A stretch of 64,000 bases of DNA from Pholis gunnellus (lineage: Eukaryota > Chordata > Actinopteri > Perciformes > Pholidae): positions 21,880,349 through 21,944,348 of the forward strand of contig OU342809.1 in NCBI GenBank assembly GCA_910591455.2, given 5' to 3'. The position numbers and the translations under genes are program-made. Shown piece after piece: positions 50,086-61,690 of the stretch. The notes under the pieces were generated by a model that was not told where the DNA came from, did not search any database, and saw only the letters and a program-made list of their open reading frames with translations. The stretch's first letter is position 1. Each line of letters opens with the position of its first letter.

Positions 50086-51995
50086 TTGCTCTGTTTATTT
50101 CTGTGTGTTTGTGTGAGATATCGATAGATAGATAGATAGAGACGCAAAGACCTTGTTTCAACTAGTGAAACTTTTTTTACATTACCGATTATGGATTGGA
50201 AATTGAATGCTGCATTAATTCAGCTTTTTTTTGTCTAGTACTCACTAGGAACCACTTCCTTAGGTCAGTGGTTCTCAACAGTTTTGGCTTGTGCTGACGT
50301 CTATATCTCACCACTCATCACAGGTACGGCGTGTGGGCATGAATAATGAATAATGAGCACCAAGGAGTGACTCTTGCCTTTCAAGTTTGATTGAATGGAT
50401 GGAGGCCTGAAGAGGTAAAAAGTATGCAGTATTTTGCAAGAACAAAAGCCACATCATACAAAAAATGTGGTTTTACCAGGTATGAAAGATGAAAATGGAA
50501 AATGACTGCTTGGTGCTTTTAAAAACACCTGGATGGCTTCGCCAGATCGTTGGTGTTTTTAAAAGATCTGAGATGTGGTTCGGAGCCAGACCTACGTGGG
50601 TCACAAAATTAAAGCAGAAAATTGGACTAGATCAAAACTAATTTGGGTAATTTGATTCTGGGATGTTTATTCAGTACTGATTAAGACCGTAGCAGGAGAA
50701 ATTTGCATCTGAAGCTGAGTTCAGTAGCTGATTGAGATAGAAAACCAGGGTGGCAGTCAAGGTAAGATGATATCAAAATATACTGAAATCTGTCAGTGTC
50801 ATTAAATAACCTAAGCAGTGCAATGTTTGTAATCTTTAGTGGAGAAAGTGTCATTGTCGATGTGTGTGTGTGTGTGTGTGTGAGAGTGAGCCTTTGGTAA
50901 GCAGGGATGATGAGACTGGGAGAGAATGTTATCTCGTGTTCATGGCCGGTAACAAGCATCTCAGTTTGAGGACAGTTCACTGACATTAAGAAAGCCGTGG
51001 GTTGCTCGCTTTTACCAGACAGATGAAGCTCAGTATCACTGGTGTAGCTGTGAAAAGAGTTGCTATGACAACAAATAATATTACCAACTGTACACAAAGA
51101 AAATATGAGTTTGGGATTTGTGTTTTGAAGTGTACCAAACACAAAAGTTTTAGATGAAATTCTGTCCCCAGCAACCACATTTTTAGCAGTCTGGCAATTT
51201 TATTATAGTATGTTCAAGCTGTTTTGTGAAGCCTGAGCTCTAATCGACATACTGCCCCAAAAGGTTTCAAGATAAAAGTAAACTGTACATTATTAATAGT
51301 GACATTATTTATTCAGAGTAATAAATGAATGCCAAATAAACAACTTTAAATATTCAAATATGAAATGATATCAAAAAACAGTTAAAGGTGTTGTATCTCT
51401 TTGTGGTCGTTCTGCATCTCTTTCTAAGTTTCTTTATAGCACCTTTCAGCAACAAAGCAATTCAACGTGCTTTACATAAAGCATGAAGACAAATGGAGAA
51501 ATAAACACACCACAAAAGGACATGAAGAACAGGACAAACTCACTCACTTGGACCACGAGGAATTATCACCCGTTCAAGCTCCCAGACCCCTTCCAAGAAA
51601 ATAACCAACACAATAAAGTAATTGCTTCTGGTGTCTGGAAAGTCGTCATACAGGCAGTATATCTTGTTTTGAACATTTTGTAAATATCTTTTAAGTTAGC
51701 TAGTCATAGAAAAGGAATTGTCAAACAGCTGTCTGTTTTTTTTTTACATGTTATTTCAAATTTTACTTTCCACTGTGACTCTTCACTCAACATATTCATG
51801 AACGTGCTTTTTAAATTATTTTTGTGTACCATTTATTGTGTCTCTGACTCTGCAGGAGCAGCTGCCCCATGAACGTCTCTATAAAGAGGAAGCCTACTGA
51901 GGACGAGAGGAGCTGGTCAGTCAGAGGCTGAACGGCCACACACACAGGGTCACTGTAATTACGTTAACGTCTTTTTGTTGCTATTATTAACATAT
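50086..51995. other. Intergenic with small repeats
   Basis: (GATA)n near 50125-50142. A 14-bp perfect inverted repeat at 50516-50529/50552-50565. (GT)n at about 50861-50882. A LINE-tail-like piece at about 51425-51490 ('tatagcacctttcagcaac...aattcaacgtgctttac'). No gene recognised. Confidence 0.45.
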
Positions 51996-52125
51996 TGTAT
52001 GTACTATGATTTTTTTTCGACATACTATACTACAACTTTTTTTAGACATGATATAATATAACTTTTAAAAACCTTTTCGACGTACTATGCCATGACCTTT
52101 TTCGACACACTAAACTGACTTTTTT
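51996..52125. repeat. Degenerate minisatellite, about 30-bp unit
   Basis: Units of the form 'CGACATACTATACTAYAACTTTTTTT' recur about four times with drift. This is a known style of fish minisatellite. Confidence 0.65.
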
Positions 52126-52289
52126 TTCCTCCACTTTTTCTGCCCCGTGCGGTTCTCCAGCTGCTTTTCCAGCGTTTTCATGAGGCTGGAGATGCAAAAC
52201 AAGTACAAAACAAAGAACACATCACAAGACACCCAATCATTCAATTATCAAAATCATGTAATTTAACTGGTGCTGTTTCCAGCTGTGTT

Positions 52290-52975
52290 TAGACTGTGGT
52301 GGGTTTTTTTCGGTCCACCTTGCCTCACCTTGATGTCCTCGCCTCTGTCCAGTGAGCTCCTCGTACCCTAATATCCCAATCGAGCACTGTACAAAAATAC
52401 AGGGTTACTTGTGGTTCCTAGATTCTCCAGAAGTGGAGTAGTAGTCTCGTGTGGAACCGGCTTCCAGTTTCAGTTAAACATTAAATAGTAGGCTTAAGAC
52501 TTTCCTCTAATGCTCATGGTTATGGTTAGGGCTGGCTCAGGCTTAGCTTAAATCGGCCCCCAGATATGCTGCTAAAGACCTAGACTGCAGGGGGACTTCC
52601 TGATACTCTCTTTCCTCTCCAAATGTATGCATCCATGTCCCATCCATAGATATACTGACCTGGCTTTCTCCATGGAGTTTTGTTGTGCTTTCTCACTTCG
52701 GCTTCCATGGACTGTGGTTATACCTGGCCTGTGGCTGTACCTGCTGCCGTGGTCCTGCGTGACACCCACGATTTTATTAAGTTGTGTAATCTGTACACAT
52801 CACATTTATTGCACTTCTATGTTATTTTTGGGGGGGGGGGGGGGTCTTCATCCGATGTGAGGATCCAAAGACAGAGGATGTCGTTAGTTGTACAGGTTGT
52901 AAAGCCCCCTGAGGCAAATTTGTGATTTGTGATAATGGGCTATACAAATAAAATTGAATTGAATTAAATCACGTT
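52290..52975 (+). mobile_element. L2-type LINE 3' end remnant
   Basis: The sequence order ('gtggaaccggcttccagtt', 'aggcttaagactttcct', 'ggttagggctggctcagg', 'tagactgcagggggacttcc') follows that of common fish L2/Maui-like LINE tails. It ends with 'gggctatacaaataaaattgaattgaatt'-type short terminal repeats. It carries a G run near 52831. Coding capacity is lost. Confidence 0.75.
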
Positions 52976-54744
52976 AAATTATTATTATTAAGTTTGTTAC
53001 AGACCATATCCTATAATTTCATGAATTTACAGGTTCAAAAGCCACTCAATTTTAAATATTTTTTACCCTTTTAACATTTAACAGCAAATATCGTACCTCA
53101 GAACTCAGAACGTTTGTTCTCTCACTTGGTATGTATTACATTCCTCTTTCTTCCCAGATGTCATCCATTGTGGCCGCATATCTACGAGTGTGTGACAAAC
53201 AAAAAGCACCTGTCTTAACATGCAACACAACTGACAGTTAAAGTAAAAGCTATACAACAATAGATACACTATTATAGAACTTATAATCAGCATTAACACT
53301 GGAGAGTGGCAAATTTCACAATGGTCATGAATGAAACGACAAAGATATGCAGGATTTGGACAAACCTGAAGACGTGTAAACACCAGTCCACCAGCAACCG
53401 TCTGTACAGTGAGAAACAAAGTAAATAAAGTCATCAGAAATTTGAGTTACATTCATTTCAAGTTGAACCATGTTGCACCCATTCAAACCAACATTCAATT
53501 CCCATTTATTTTGTAGGTAATTTCTTAATAATTTGAATACAAATAAGCTTGGATGAAAGCGTGTTTTTAGGAAACTCTAAATTACTTATTTATGTGACAT
53601 TGGGATCTGGCATTTGTCTACAATTTTAGAAAAAATAGAATTTGAACTATGTTCCTGTCAGATACAGTGAAGGAATTATTCAATCAATTAGCCATTAAGC
53701 TATAAATAATCAGGCGCAAAATATGTTGTCCCTTGAGTGGTAGAAGATCTTTTTAGAGGAGTGTTTGTGACTTTGTTTTGATAGTCTTCGTGTTTTGCAT
53801 TGGCACACACTCAGACCTCTTCAATATTTATAATTGTATAATTCTGGCACATGCTGACACAGGATGAGTACGTAATCACAAGAGGTCCTTGAGCATCCAG
53901 CCATAACTGGAAACCCAAAATATTATGCAGTTTGCTGCAGCGGAAGATTAGCTATAGACAACACACAGTCACTCACTCACTCACTCTGCTGGTGTAGATA
54001 ATAAAGGTGAAGCTGCCACTAAAGCAGAGTAACACAGCAAAGCAAGGTATGGCAGCAGTGGCAATTAAGAGTCTGCAAAAGAAAAATAACTGTCACGTTT
54101 ATCCCCCGTTCACTTACATTAAATATCTTCATTCAATAATTAGGTAACGAATCATACAGGTTTCCTCGGCTGTCTCTACCCTGTCTGGAGCATCGAAATA
54201 TAAAATATAAAAACTTAAGGGCCTTTCACACAGAACTGCGATGTGGAAAGCACATCTGAAGAATACGCATTTAGTGCTGACTTACAATTCATCTATATGC
54301 TGGCTTATTAAAGTATATGCTGTTACGATTTTATATTTAACAACATTATATTGTGTTTTTGTTCTTTTATCAAAGTTAGGTCTTCTCCTTACGGTGTCAC
54401 TCAGTATCTGAAAAGCGTATGCTGTCCACTGTCGGCAACACATTTTCAGAGGAAGTTGCTATAGGCAGGTCGATTTGCTGCTAAATGACGTGATGCCATT
54501 ATGTGTCATTAAACACTATACCATTATTACCGGGCCCCTGTGCCACCACAGACGTGTATAAACACAAGAACACATTCTATGTGTACCTATGTGAGCCACG
54601 TCAAAGATCAACTTCCAGCAATTTTCAACGGGCAATAAACTTCTTCTGGTTTTCTATTGTGGTGGTTTCGTGTCTCTCGTGGTCATTTCACATCTCTTCG
54701 TGGTTGTGTATTTGTGGTGTGCTGCTCTTATAGCCACAGACACA
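52976..54744. other. Intergenic between PSME3IP1 and the copine; possible membrane-protein exons on minus
   Basis: Minus-strand bases 54072-53985 form an 88-nt open segment. It lies between a strong acceptor (TTATTTTTCTTTTGCAG) and donor (AGA/GTGAGT) and encodes a hydrophobic stretch (LLIATAAIPCFAVLLCFSGS...). A second open stretch with another hydrophobic segment lies at 53434-53105. No family was recognised and no start exon found. A 'gggcctttcacacagaactgcg' repeat-like piece lies near 54220. Confidence 0.25.
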
Positions 54745-56073
54745 GAGAGGACATGACATTTCCTTCAGTTTATTAACCTGAGTGTGGACATAGACACAAC
54801 TTTAGAAAATGAATAGCAACACATTTAGTACAAAGATGCACAGCAATACACAGAGGAGTAGTTTAGGTACACAATTCAGCACTGCATAAAAAGTACATTA
54901 AAAACATGTCATAAACATTGACTTATCGGAACATGAACAGCATCATATAAATATACATTCGATATATATGCATATCAGAAACTCCTCTTCTGCTTCCAAT
55001 CATTAAAACTCTGAAAGTAACAGCCTTCTCTGACACATCTGTCTTTGCCGTGGGACACTTCCTTCCCGTTCAACAGAATCTCATTAAAATATTTACAAAA
55101 TCTGATAAATACATCATTTGGAAAAAAACAACAACAACATGCATTGGTGATCATCAGCATCAGTTTGTAAACGGTGCGTGGATATTGGCATCATGCAGGA
55201 TAGACTGAAGTCATAAGAAATACAAGGATTTTGCAGAAGCCAGCAAAATGGCCCCATATTTAACAGCCTAATGAGTTCACAAAGTACCCCACATCTATCC
55301 TGTGTTAGTGCTACAGCTGCCACTACGGCCTCGTCCTCCCCTGATTCGATCTTCTCGAATCAAACAAGCATAGTGGAGCATTAAAACTCGCCCTTCAGAC
55401 AACTGGCTATGACAACTTTAAATTGAAACCTCCCCCTGGCGATGGAGCAGGGGGGGAAGAAATAATGCTCTGTTCAGGCTCAGCCTGTGAGTCCTCCACA
55501 CGTGAGCACAAAAGCAACCTGCCTTCGTCCGATCCGCTACCTGAAAAGGATCCATAAGACAAAGGGAGGGGATTGAACCACTGATATATTTCAGCTGAGA
55601 AGGGACTCTACACCAAGAAGTTGTATGTATCACATGGTATCAATCACAACACACACACATGCAAAAAGCAAAATAAAAGATGTTTTTCCATTTCTCCTAC
55701 AAAAAGGCCAGTGTTTTAGCTGCATATTCATGAACATCCATATGATTTGGAGACACCTGCCATGGCTATAGACATGCAAGGTCCTTTAAACGTTATTTTC
55801 ATGGTTCAGTGTGCTGGAAAGCTTTAAGAAACAGAGAATATCGCCTCTGATGGATTCACAATGGATACTGACCAAAACATCCAGTCACAAACCTTGTAAA
55901 TATAGTGGCAGGGATGTCTTCAATGTTTGATTTTTTTCTTTTTTTGTCCACAACTCATTTTTTTGTTCACAGCCAATATACACACTTTCATTCTGTATCG
56001 TTTGCCGTTAATGAGAAGAGACGTTTTGTTGAGCTATTGTACAGCGTGTGGGCTTTTTGTTTTTGGGGGCGTC
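54745..56073 (-). other. Copine 3' UTR
   Basis: Runs from the copine stop to a minus-strand AATAAA (plus TTTATT at 54769-54774), followed on the minus strand by a T/G-rich stretch. No other gene is apparent here. Confidence 0.5.
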
Positions 56074-57928
56074 TCACTTCGGCGCTGTGTTGGCGGGCGG
56101 TAGATTCCGCTGCTTAAAGTACTGGGTGACCTGCTGAGGCAGTTCGGCTAGGACTGACTTGGCGAGGGTCTCCTTGGGTGCCTGCGAGAGGAAAAAGAGC
56201 AAGAGAGCACATTCATTTATGCAACAAAAAACACAAAAAGTAAAGTAAAATGAAGGCTGGAAAAGGGGTTTTAGTATTTTGGTTCTGCTTTGAGTGGCTT
56301 TCTCTGAACTGCGCCTGGTATTTGCACGTCCAGTTCATCGGTGCTGCTTACAGACGGTTGTGTGGTGTTTACTGTAGTACTGTGGTTTATGGACACTCCT
56401 TGTCGTGATTTCTGCTAATAAATTATATTACAATAATTGCTACCAACTTGCTAAGTATCACCACCAACTTTATGAAGATACTAATTTATAGCCAACAGAC
56501 GCTGCCAACACATCAGCTCATCGTTTCAGGTCACTGCCATCGTTACGTTTCGTCTCTGTCTCAGCATCATTTCTTCCTCTCCATTATGTCTGTTGCTGTC
56601 TCTCAGCCTTCCACCGACAAACTGGAACGAAGCCAGCAAACACTGTGTTCCTCCCACTACAAAGGAAGTCAGCTCGCCCACCACCCGCGCCCACACACAC
56701 ACAAAATACCGTATATACTAAAATGAACACAAATGCAAAGTGAGTCCTCTGGTGCACATTCTTATTATAAGCCACGTGCTTAGCTCCAGCACACTTGTTT
56801 GGACACTCACACTAAATCGTTTTAAATGTGCTGTATGTGTGCTCATCAACACACACGCTCACAGTGTCTCTGTCGAGTCAGAGATAACCAGGCAGCTCTC
56901 CTCATCTAGCAGACCCTGCATGTGTGTGTGTAGTGTGTTACAATCCGAGTAGCAACAGGTCTGCCATTTGCTAACGCACTCCTCACACTCAAGACAGCAA
57001 TGTTGTGTCATTAGGTAAAGCCTCTACCGCAGAACTAAGATGGAGTCAAAGTGACACCACAATTCACATCAGCAAAGTCAAAAACATTAGCTGAAGTGTC
57101 ATCTCGGCAAATGGTGACTGAAAGATGTAGAGTGGAAATAAGACGATTGTGTATTTTATTCAGCACAGTTCCACTCAGATCACACCACAGCTGTAAAGTA
57201 ACACGGTCCAGGTTTGTTTTGTCTGAGCTCTTCTCACTGGTTTCAAGCTGACAGGACTAGAAGAAACAATAATCACTATTTAAGGAACACTTGAATCTGT
57301 ATCTGGTGGGGTTGTTTGCTTAAGTTGCTAGGCAACTGTCAATCAAATCTGATCAACCCACACCCACACAGTCGTGATAAAACAAAGAACAAATGAATGA
57401 GTGATCTGACGCCCATATCAGATTTGAGGATAGCATAGAACCATTTGGGATAAGGACTCGGACTGGACTTTTGTTTTGTGTCTGTATATGTATATCGCTC
57501 TACAGTAGTGCAAAAAGTCTTAAAACATTTAAATGTATGTACAGCATTTGGAAGGCAAAGACAATTTAAATTCTTAATTGTTCTGTTACAGTAAACATCA
57601 ACCATGACTTGCAGCCGTTCTATTTCATTTTTTCTTTCAGGTGCGTCACGGTTCCATGTCATCCTGCTGGTTTTCAGAGACCAGTACTCACATTTCGGAA
57701 ATCTCTGAAAGGGACAAACTGGACAATGTCGCGAACAGCCTCCTCTCCCGCGTTGGACCTTAAAACGCTGGCGTCTCCATCTAAGAACTCCATGGCAGCG
57801 AAGTCTGCGTTGCCCACACCGATGATGATGATGGACATGGGTAGCTTAGACGCCTGTACGATGGCGTGACGCGTCTCGTCCATATCGCTGATGACACCGT
57901 CTGTTATAATGAGGAGAGTGAAGTACTG
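56074..57928 (-). CDS. cpne2: Copine, last two coding exons (5' part off the window), probably copine-2
   Basis: Copines bind membranes in response to calcium through two C2 domains and carry a von Willebrand A domain. Only the C-terminal 114 residues are visible. The penultimate exon 57928-57692 starts QYFTLLIITDGVISDMDETR and runs through LPMSIIIIGVGNADFAAMEF and DIVQFVPFRDFRN (vWA core). The final exon 56181-56074 reads APKETLAKSVLAELPQQVTQ, then YFKQRNLPPANTAPK and stop. The acceptor (TCTGCAG) and donor (AAT/GTGAGT) are good and the phase is 0. Copine-2 is chosen because PSME3IP1 and CPNE2 are tail-to-tail neighbours in human 16q13; another copine remains possible. Confidence 0.9.
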
Positions 57929-59527
57929 CTGCAGAGGGGAAGAGGGTTGGTGGAAGGGAAGATAGGGAGAGAGAAATGAGGGAGAGAAGACACAAAGGGA
58001 AGTCAGAAATACCCTTAATGTGAAGAATCTCCTCTAAAGTCACTTGAGGAGAAATCAGCATGAAGAAAATAGACTGGGACGATAAGTCGCAATCATTGTG
58101 ATTATGCAGTCAATAATGGTGAGCAGAGTGACATGGTGTTGTGGAGGTGGAGAAGGAGAGCTCGGTCAAAGGGTGAGACAAAGGAGACATGACAAAAATA
58201 AAAAATGCAATAGAGGACATTTCAGAGATTGTTAGGAGTGACGGTGAAGAAAAGACAGACAGCATTCAAGGAGAAGAGAGCGCTTGATGACACTGCTCGA
58301 GGGAGAGAGAAAAATATAGAACCCAGAATGAAAGCTTTCCTGCATTACAGCAAGTTGGGCTCCATTCGTATGACAGAGCACACCATCTGCTCCTGGAAAA
58401 ACATGATGGAAGGAAAAGAAATGAATCGATAGATGAACAAGGGAAGGAGATGGAAAAAGAAAGGAAGAACAAATAGGGAATAATTAGCAGTGAATCAGGA
58501 GGGAAAGGGATTCGGCTTCTAGCATAAGACTGAAATATCCCGTAACATGTCGTGATCCATTCGTGTTGAAGTTTCTTATTGGATGTTTTTTTTGGAGGAC
58601 AAACCTGAATAAATGAGTGGCACATCATGAACGCATACGTAAATCTGAGTCTGTATAAACTGGGGAAATTGTTTCATTCACAAGTCTGGAGGTGGACTGT
58701 GCACACAGATGGCACTCATCCTGTCTCTTCTTAAGTCTTAATTACAAAAAAAAATAAACACACAAATTCTAATTAAAGCACTTTCAGGAGAACATGTCTA
58801 TAAAGTACACTTACAGAAATACACACATAAATGCTTGAATAAGATAGAAGGATCTTTTTTTAGGAAGCAACTATCATTATTTGTATTGCATTCAGACATT
58901 AACTCGACTCAGTCCGCAGAGTGTTAAAAGTGTCGCGTGTCCTTAATGGCACCAAATTCGACACTGTATCAATACACCCGGCAAGTGTGAAATAGATCAG
59001 ATCAGATTCTTGAGATATACTAAGGACATACCGACAGACAGACAGACAGAGATTCCTTGCTTTATAATAAGATTTTTGACGCGCATTAATTCGCTTTTTT
59101 TGTCCACTTTGGGGCAGCAAAAAGCTACAAACACACATTTGACATATCATTAATTTAAATTTGTTACGGTTAGCTTTTTTAGCAAACACTATTCCTACTA
59201 TGTATCCAATCGGCATGGAGCAGCATTAGCATCAGTCTCGAGTTGTGTTTCTGGACAGCTGAAAAATGTAGGTCCAATATTCACTCTCCTTCTAGCTCTG
59301 TTTTGGTCCCCGACAACTCCTGAGAGAAATATCTGTCTTTTTAGCAGGTAAACGCTTCAGTGGGTTCGTCAGCTAGTCAATAACTCTGCATGTGTCGTTT
59401 GGTGTTAGACAGGAAGCATACAGTGGGTTTATCTGAGCTTTTTCGATGAAAACAACTGCCTGCTGGAAACAGGGTTGACGACAGTGAACCAAATTGTAAA
59501 GTCACAAGCCGTAAAACCAAAACAGAG

Positions 59528-59555
59528 AACTTCTAAAACTACAGTTTTAGAAGTT
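59528..59555. repeat. 13-bp perfect inverted repeat, 2-base loop
   Basis: AACTTCTAAAACT and AGTTTTAGAAGTT face each other, immediately before the LINE fragment. Confidence 0.85.
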
Positions 59556-59569
59556 TCTTTCAGCCCAGC

Positions 59570-59855
59570 CCTTCTCTCTCAACATTGATGGCTCCATCGT
59601 CACCCCCTCCACCCAGGTCCGCAACCTCGGTATCATCCTCGACCCCACCCTCTCTTTCCTACCCCACGCCAACCACATCACCAACACTGCCTTCTTTCAC
59701 TTCAGGAACATTGCACGCCTCCGGCCCTCCCTGTTCCCTGTGGTTTTGTTTGCTCTGTTTTGTCTTTCTTTTTTTTTCTTTTTTTTGTCTCCGCCCTATG
59801 TGAAGCGTCTTTGGGTACTTAGAAAAGCGCTATGTCAAATTAAAATAATATTATT
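59570..59855 (+). mobile_element. LINE reverse-transcriptase remnant with internal deletion
   Basis: The plus frame reads LNIDGSIVTPSTQVRNLGII, then LDPTLSFLPHANHITNTAFF and HFRNIARLRPSL. These are conserved downstream reverse-transcriptase motifs of fish L2/Rex-like LINEs. It then jumps to a 3' tail ('cgtctttgggtacttagaaaagcgctat'), so the thumb region is deleted. Confidence 0.75.
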
Positions 59856-60257
59856 ATAATTGTGATCATTGGACATGAAAGATTTTTGGTGAGGTTACAA
59901 GTTGAAACAAGCTACTTAGATATTTAAAAAAAGGATTCAGTTATCTTGATTATGAAGCAAAATAATCAGATAAACATCTAAAATTATAGATACATGTATA
60001 TACATAATAACAAACCCATCGAACCGAAATTCAACAAAGCTGTGAAATATAGTTGTAATGCTTATGATACAGCTTTCTTTACTATCTTACTGCACATACA
60101 CACAGAAACACAAACACACCAGACAGAACAAGGATACAGTGTGTGTCTAATGTGGACAGAGACTTCAGATGGATTACAGGAGGCACTACATCCTATCACA
60201 CCTGTCCATTATTACCTGTATCAAACCAGAGACACAAAAGGTATCTCTCTCTTTCCT

Positions 60258-60316
60258 ACACACACACACACACACACACCTACACACACACGCACACACA
60301 CACGCACACACACACG
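60258..60316. repeat. (CA)n microsatellite with CG interruptions
   Basis: CA repeats interrupted by CTA and CG units at regular spacing. Confidence 0.92.
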
Positions 60317-61255
60317 CATTTTGCCTCCTCTAATGATATTTTATTGAGCATTAACGTAACGTAATGGTGATATAAAGCGAGTTTTATTCAATGCAACAGT
60401 GAAAACAAACAGTGGGAACCAATTTTACACCAGAGGCCTGAAGTGAGTGGGTTAGCCAGCTATCTTCAACTATAGAGACAGAGCAAGATTAAGTCCCGCC
60501 CACACTGGAGGGATAACAATTAATCCCTCTCCATTGACTTTGCATTGTGTGAAGGTGACTCCTTGTCACTTTTGTCTGCTAGCAAACAACAGAATAATTA
60601 CTAAAGGCTGCTGTGGTGGGATGCACTACCAACAGAGAAAAGAAGCTTTTATATGTTTTTATACTAATAAAATGATTATGTCCCGTAGACCTCAAGAGCT
60701 CACACCAAACACTGCACTTCCAAGGGTCCTCTGCGATACAACCGCCGAGCGTGAAGAATAAAAGAACATTAACTCTTAAATCAACAACACAAAGTGACAC
60801 ATACGGTGGAGGTTGGGTGGAGGCATACGTTTGATCATCAGAGTAAACAGAGATAGTGTTGGGTCCATAAACCTCCACAAATATGATATGACATTATTGG
60901 TCACACAGTTGTGAATGAGCCAACCTGTAAGGCATATTGATGTTGATCAGCCCATAAAAGTGTGACTTCACTGTATCAATGCTATGCTTATTTTCTGCCA
61001 GAGATACCTCTTATGCCAATGAATTGAACATTTATGGCAAATAGTTAGAAAGTTATCTTTGTTGAAAAAGAACTTGAACTAGTTTTGTGGTCTATAAGGC
61101 AGATCATATGTGATCACACACACACACACACACACATGCACAAAGAATGTGCATCGGTTTTGCGCACTAGAATGCGAATTGTTATCCTATGATGAGAAGA
61201 ACAAACATGAAGACACACGCTGACATTAATCGGAACAAAATCACACTTTTATGTT

Positions 61256-61256
<1 letters not shown>

Positions 61257-61298
<42 letters not shown>
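61257..61298. repeat. (CA)n microsatellite
   Basis: About 21 CA units. Confidence 0.95.
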
Positions 61299-61299
<1 letters not shown>

Positions 61300-61576
61300 G
61301 GAGGGCTCTGAAGCCTGTCTCTTTAATGTGCTAACAGCAGCGCTCATTAGAGAATCATTATAACACAGATAGACAGGGTCGCTCACACACTGGGACACGC
61401 GCAAACTGCACTGGCCTGCAGCCTGTGTGTGAGTGTGTTAGTAACGGGAGTGTGTTTGTACACAGTTACACAGTCTGCCGTCACAGGTCCTCTCATTATC
61501 TGAGGAACAGGAAGATTGAGGCAGAGCAGCAGCCGATTTGTGCAGCCTACCTACCCGACCCCTTACCCCAACAGAA

Positions 61577-61592
61577 ACACACACACACACAC

Positions 61593-61688
<96 letters not shown>
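61577..61688. repeat. (CA)n microsatellite, about 110 bases
   Basis: CA repeats with one CTA interruption near 61593. Confidence 0.97.

Positions 61689-61690
<2 letters not shown>

Noticed and set aside
50267..50340. CAGTGGTTCTCAAC, a hAT-Charlie-like terminus
   Set aside because: No matching right terminus (GTTGAGAACCACTG) was found downstream.
60579..60878. Minus-strand frame with VYGPNT, reminiscent of the copine FYGPTNF motif
   Set aside because: The following residues do not match copine sequence and no proper splice sites bound it.
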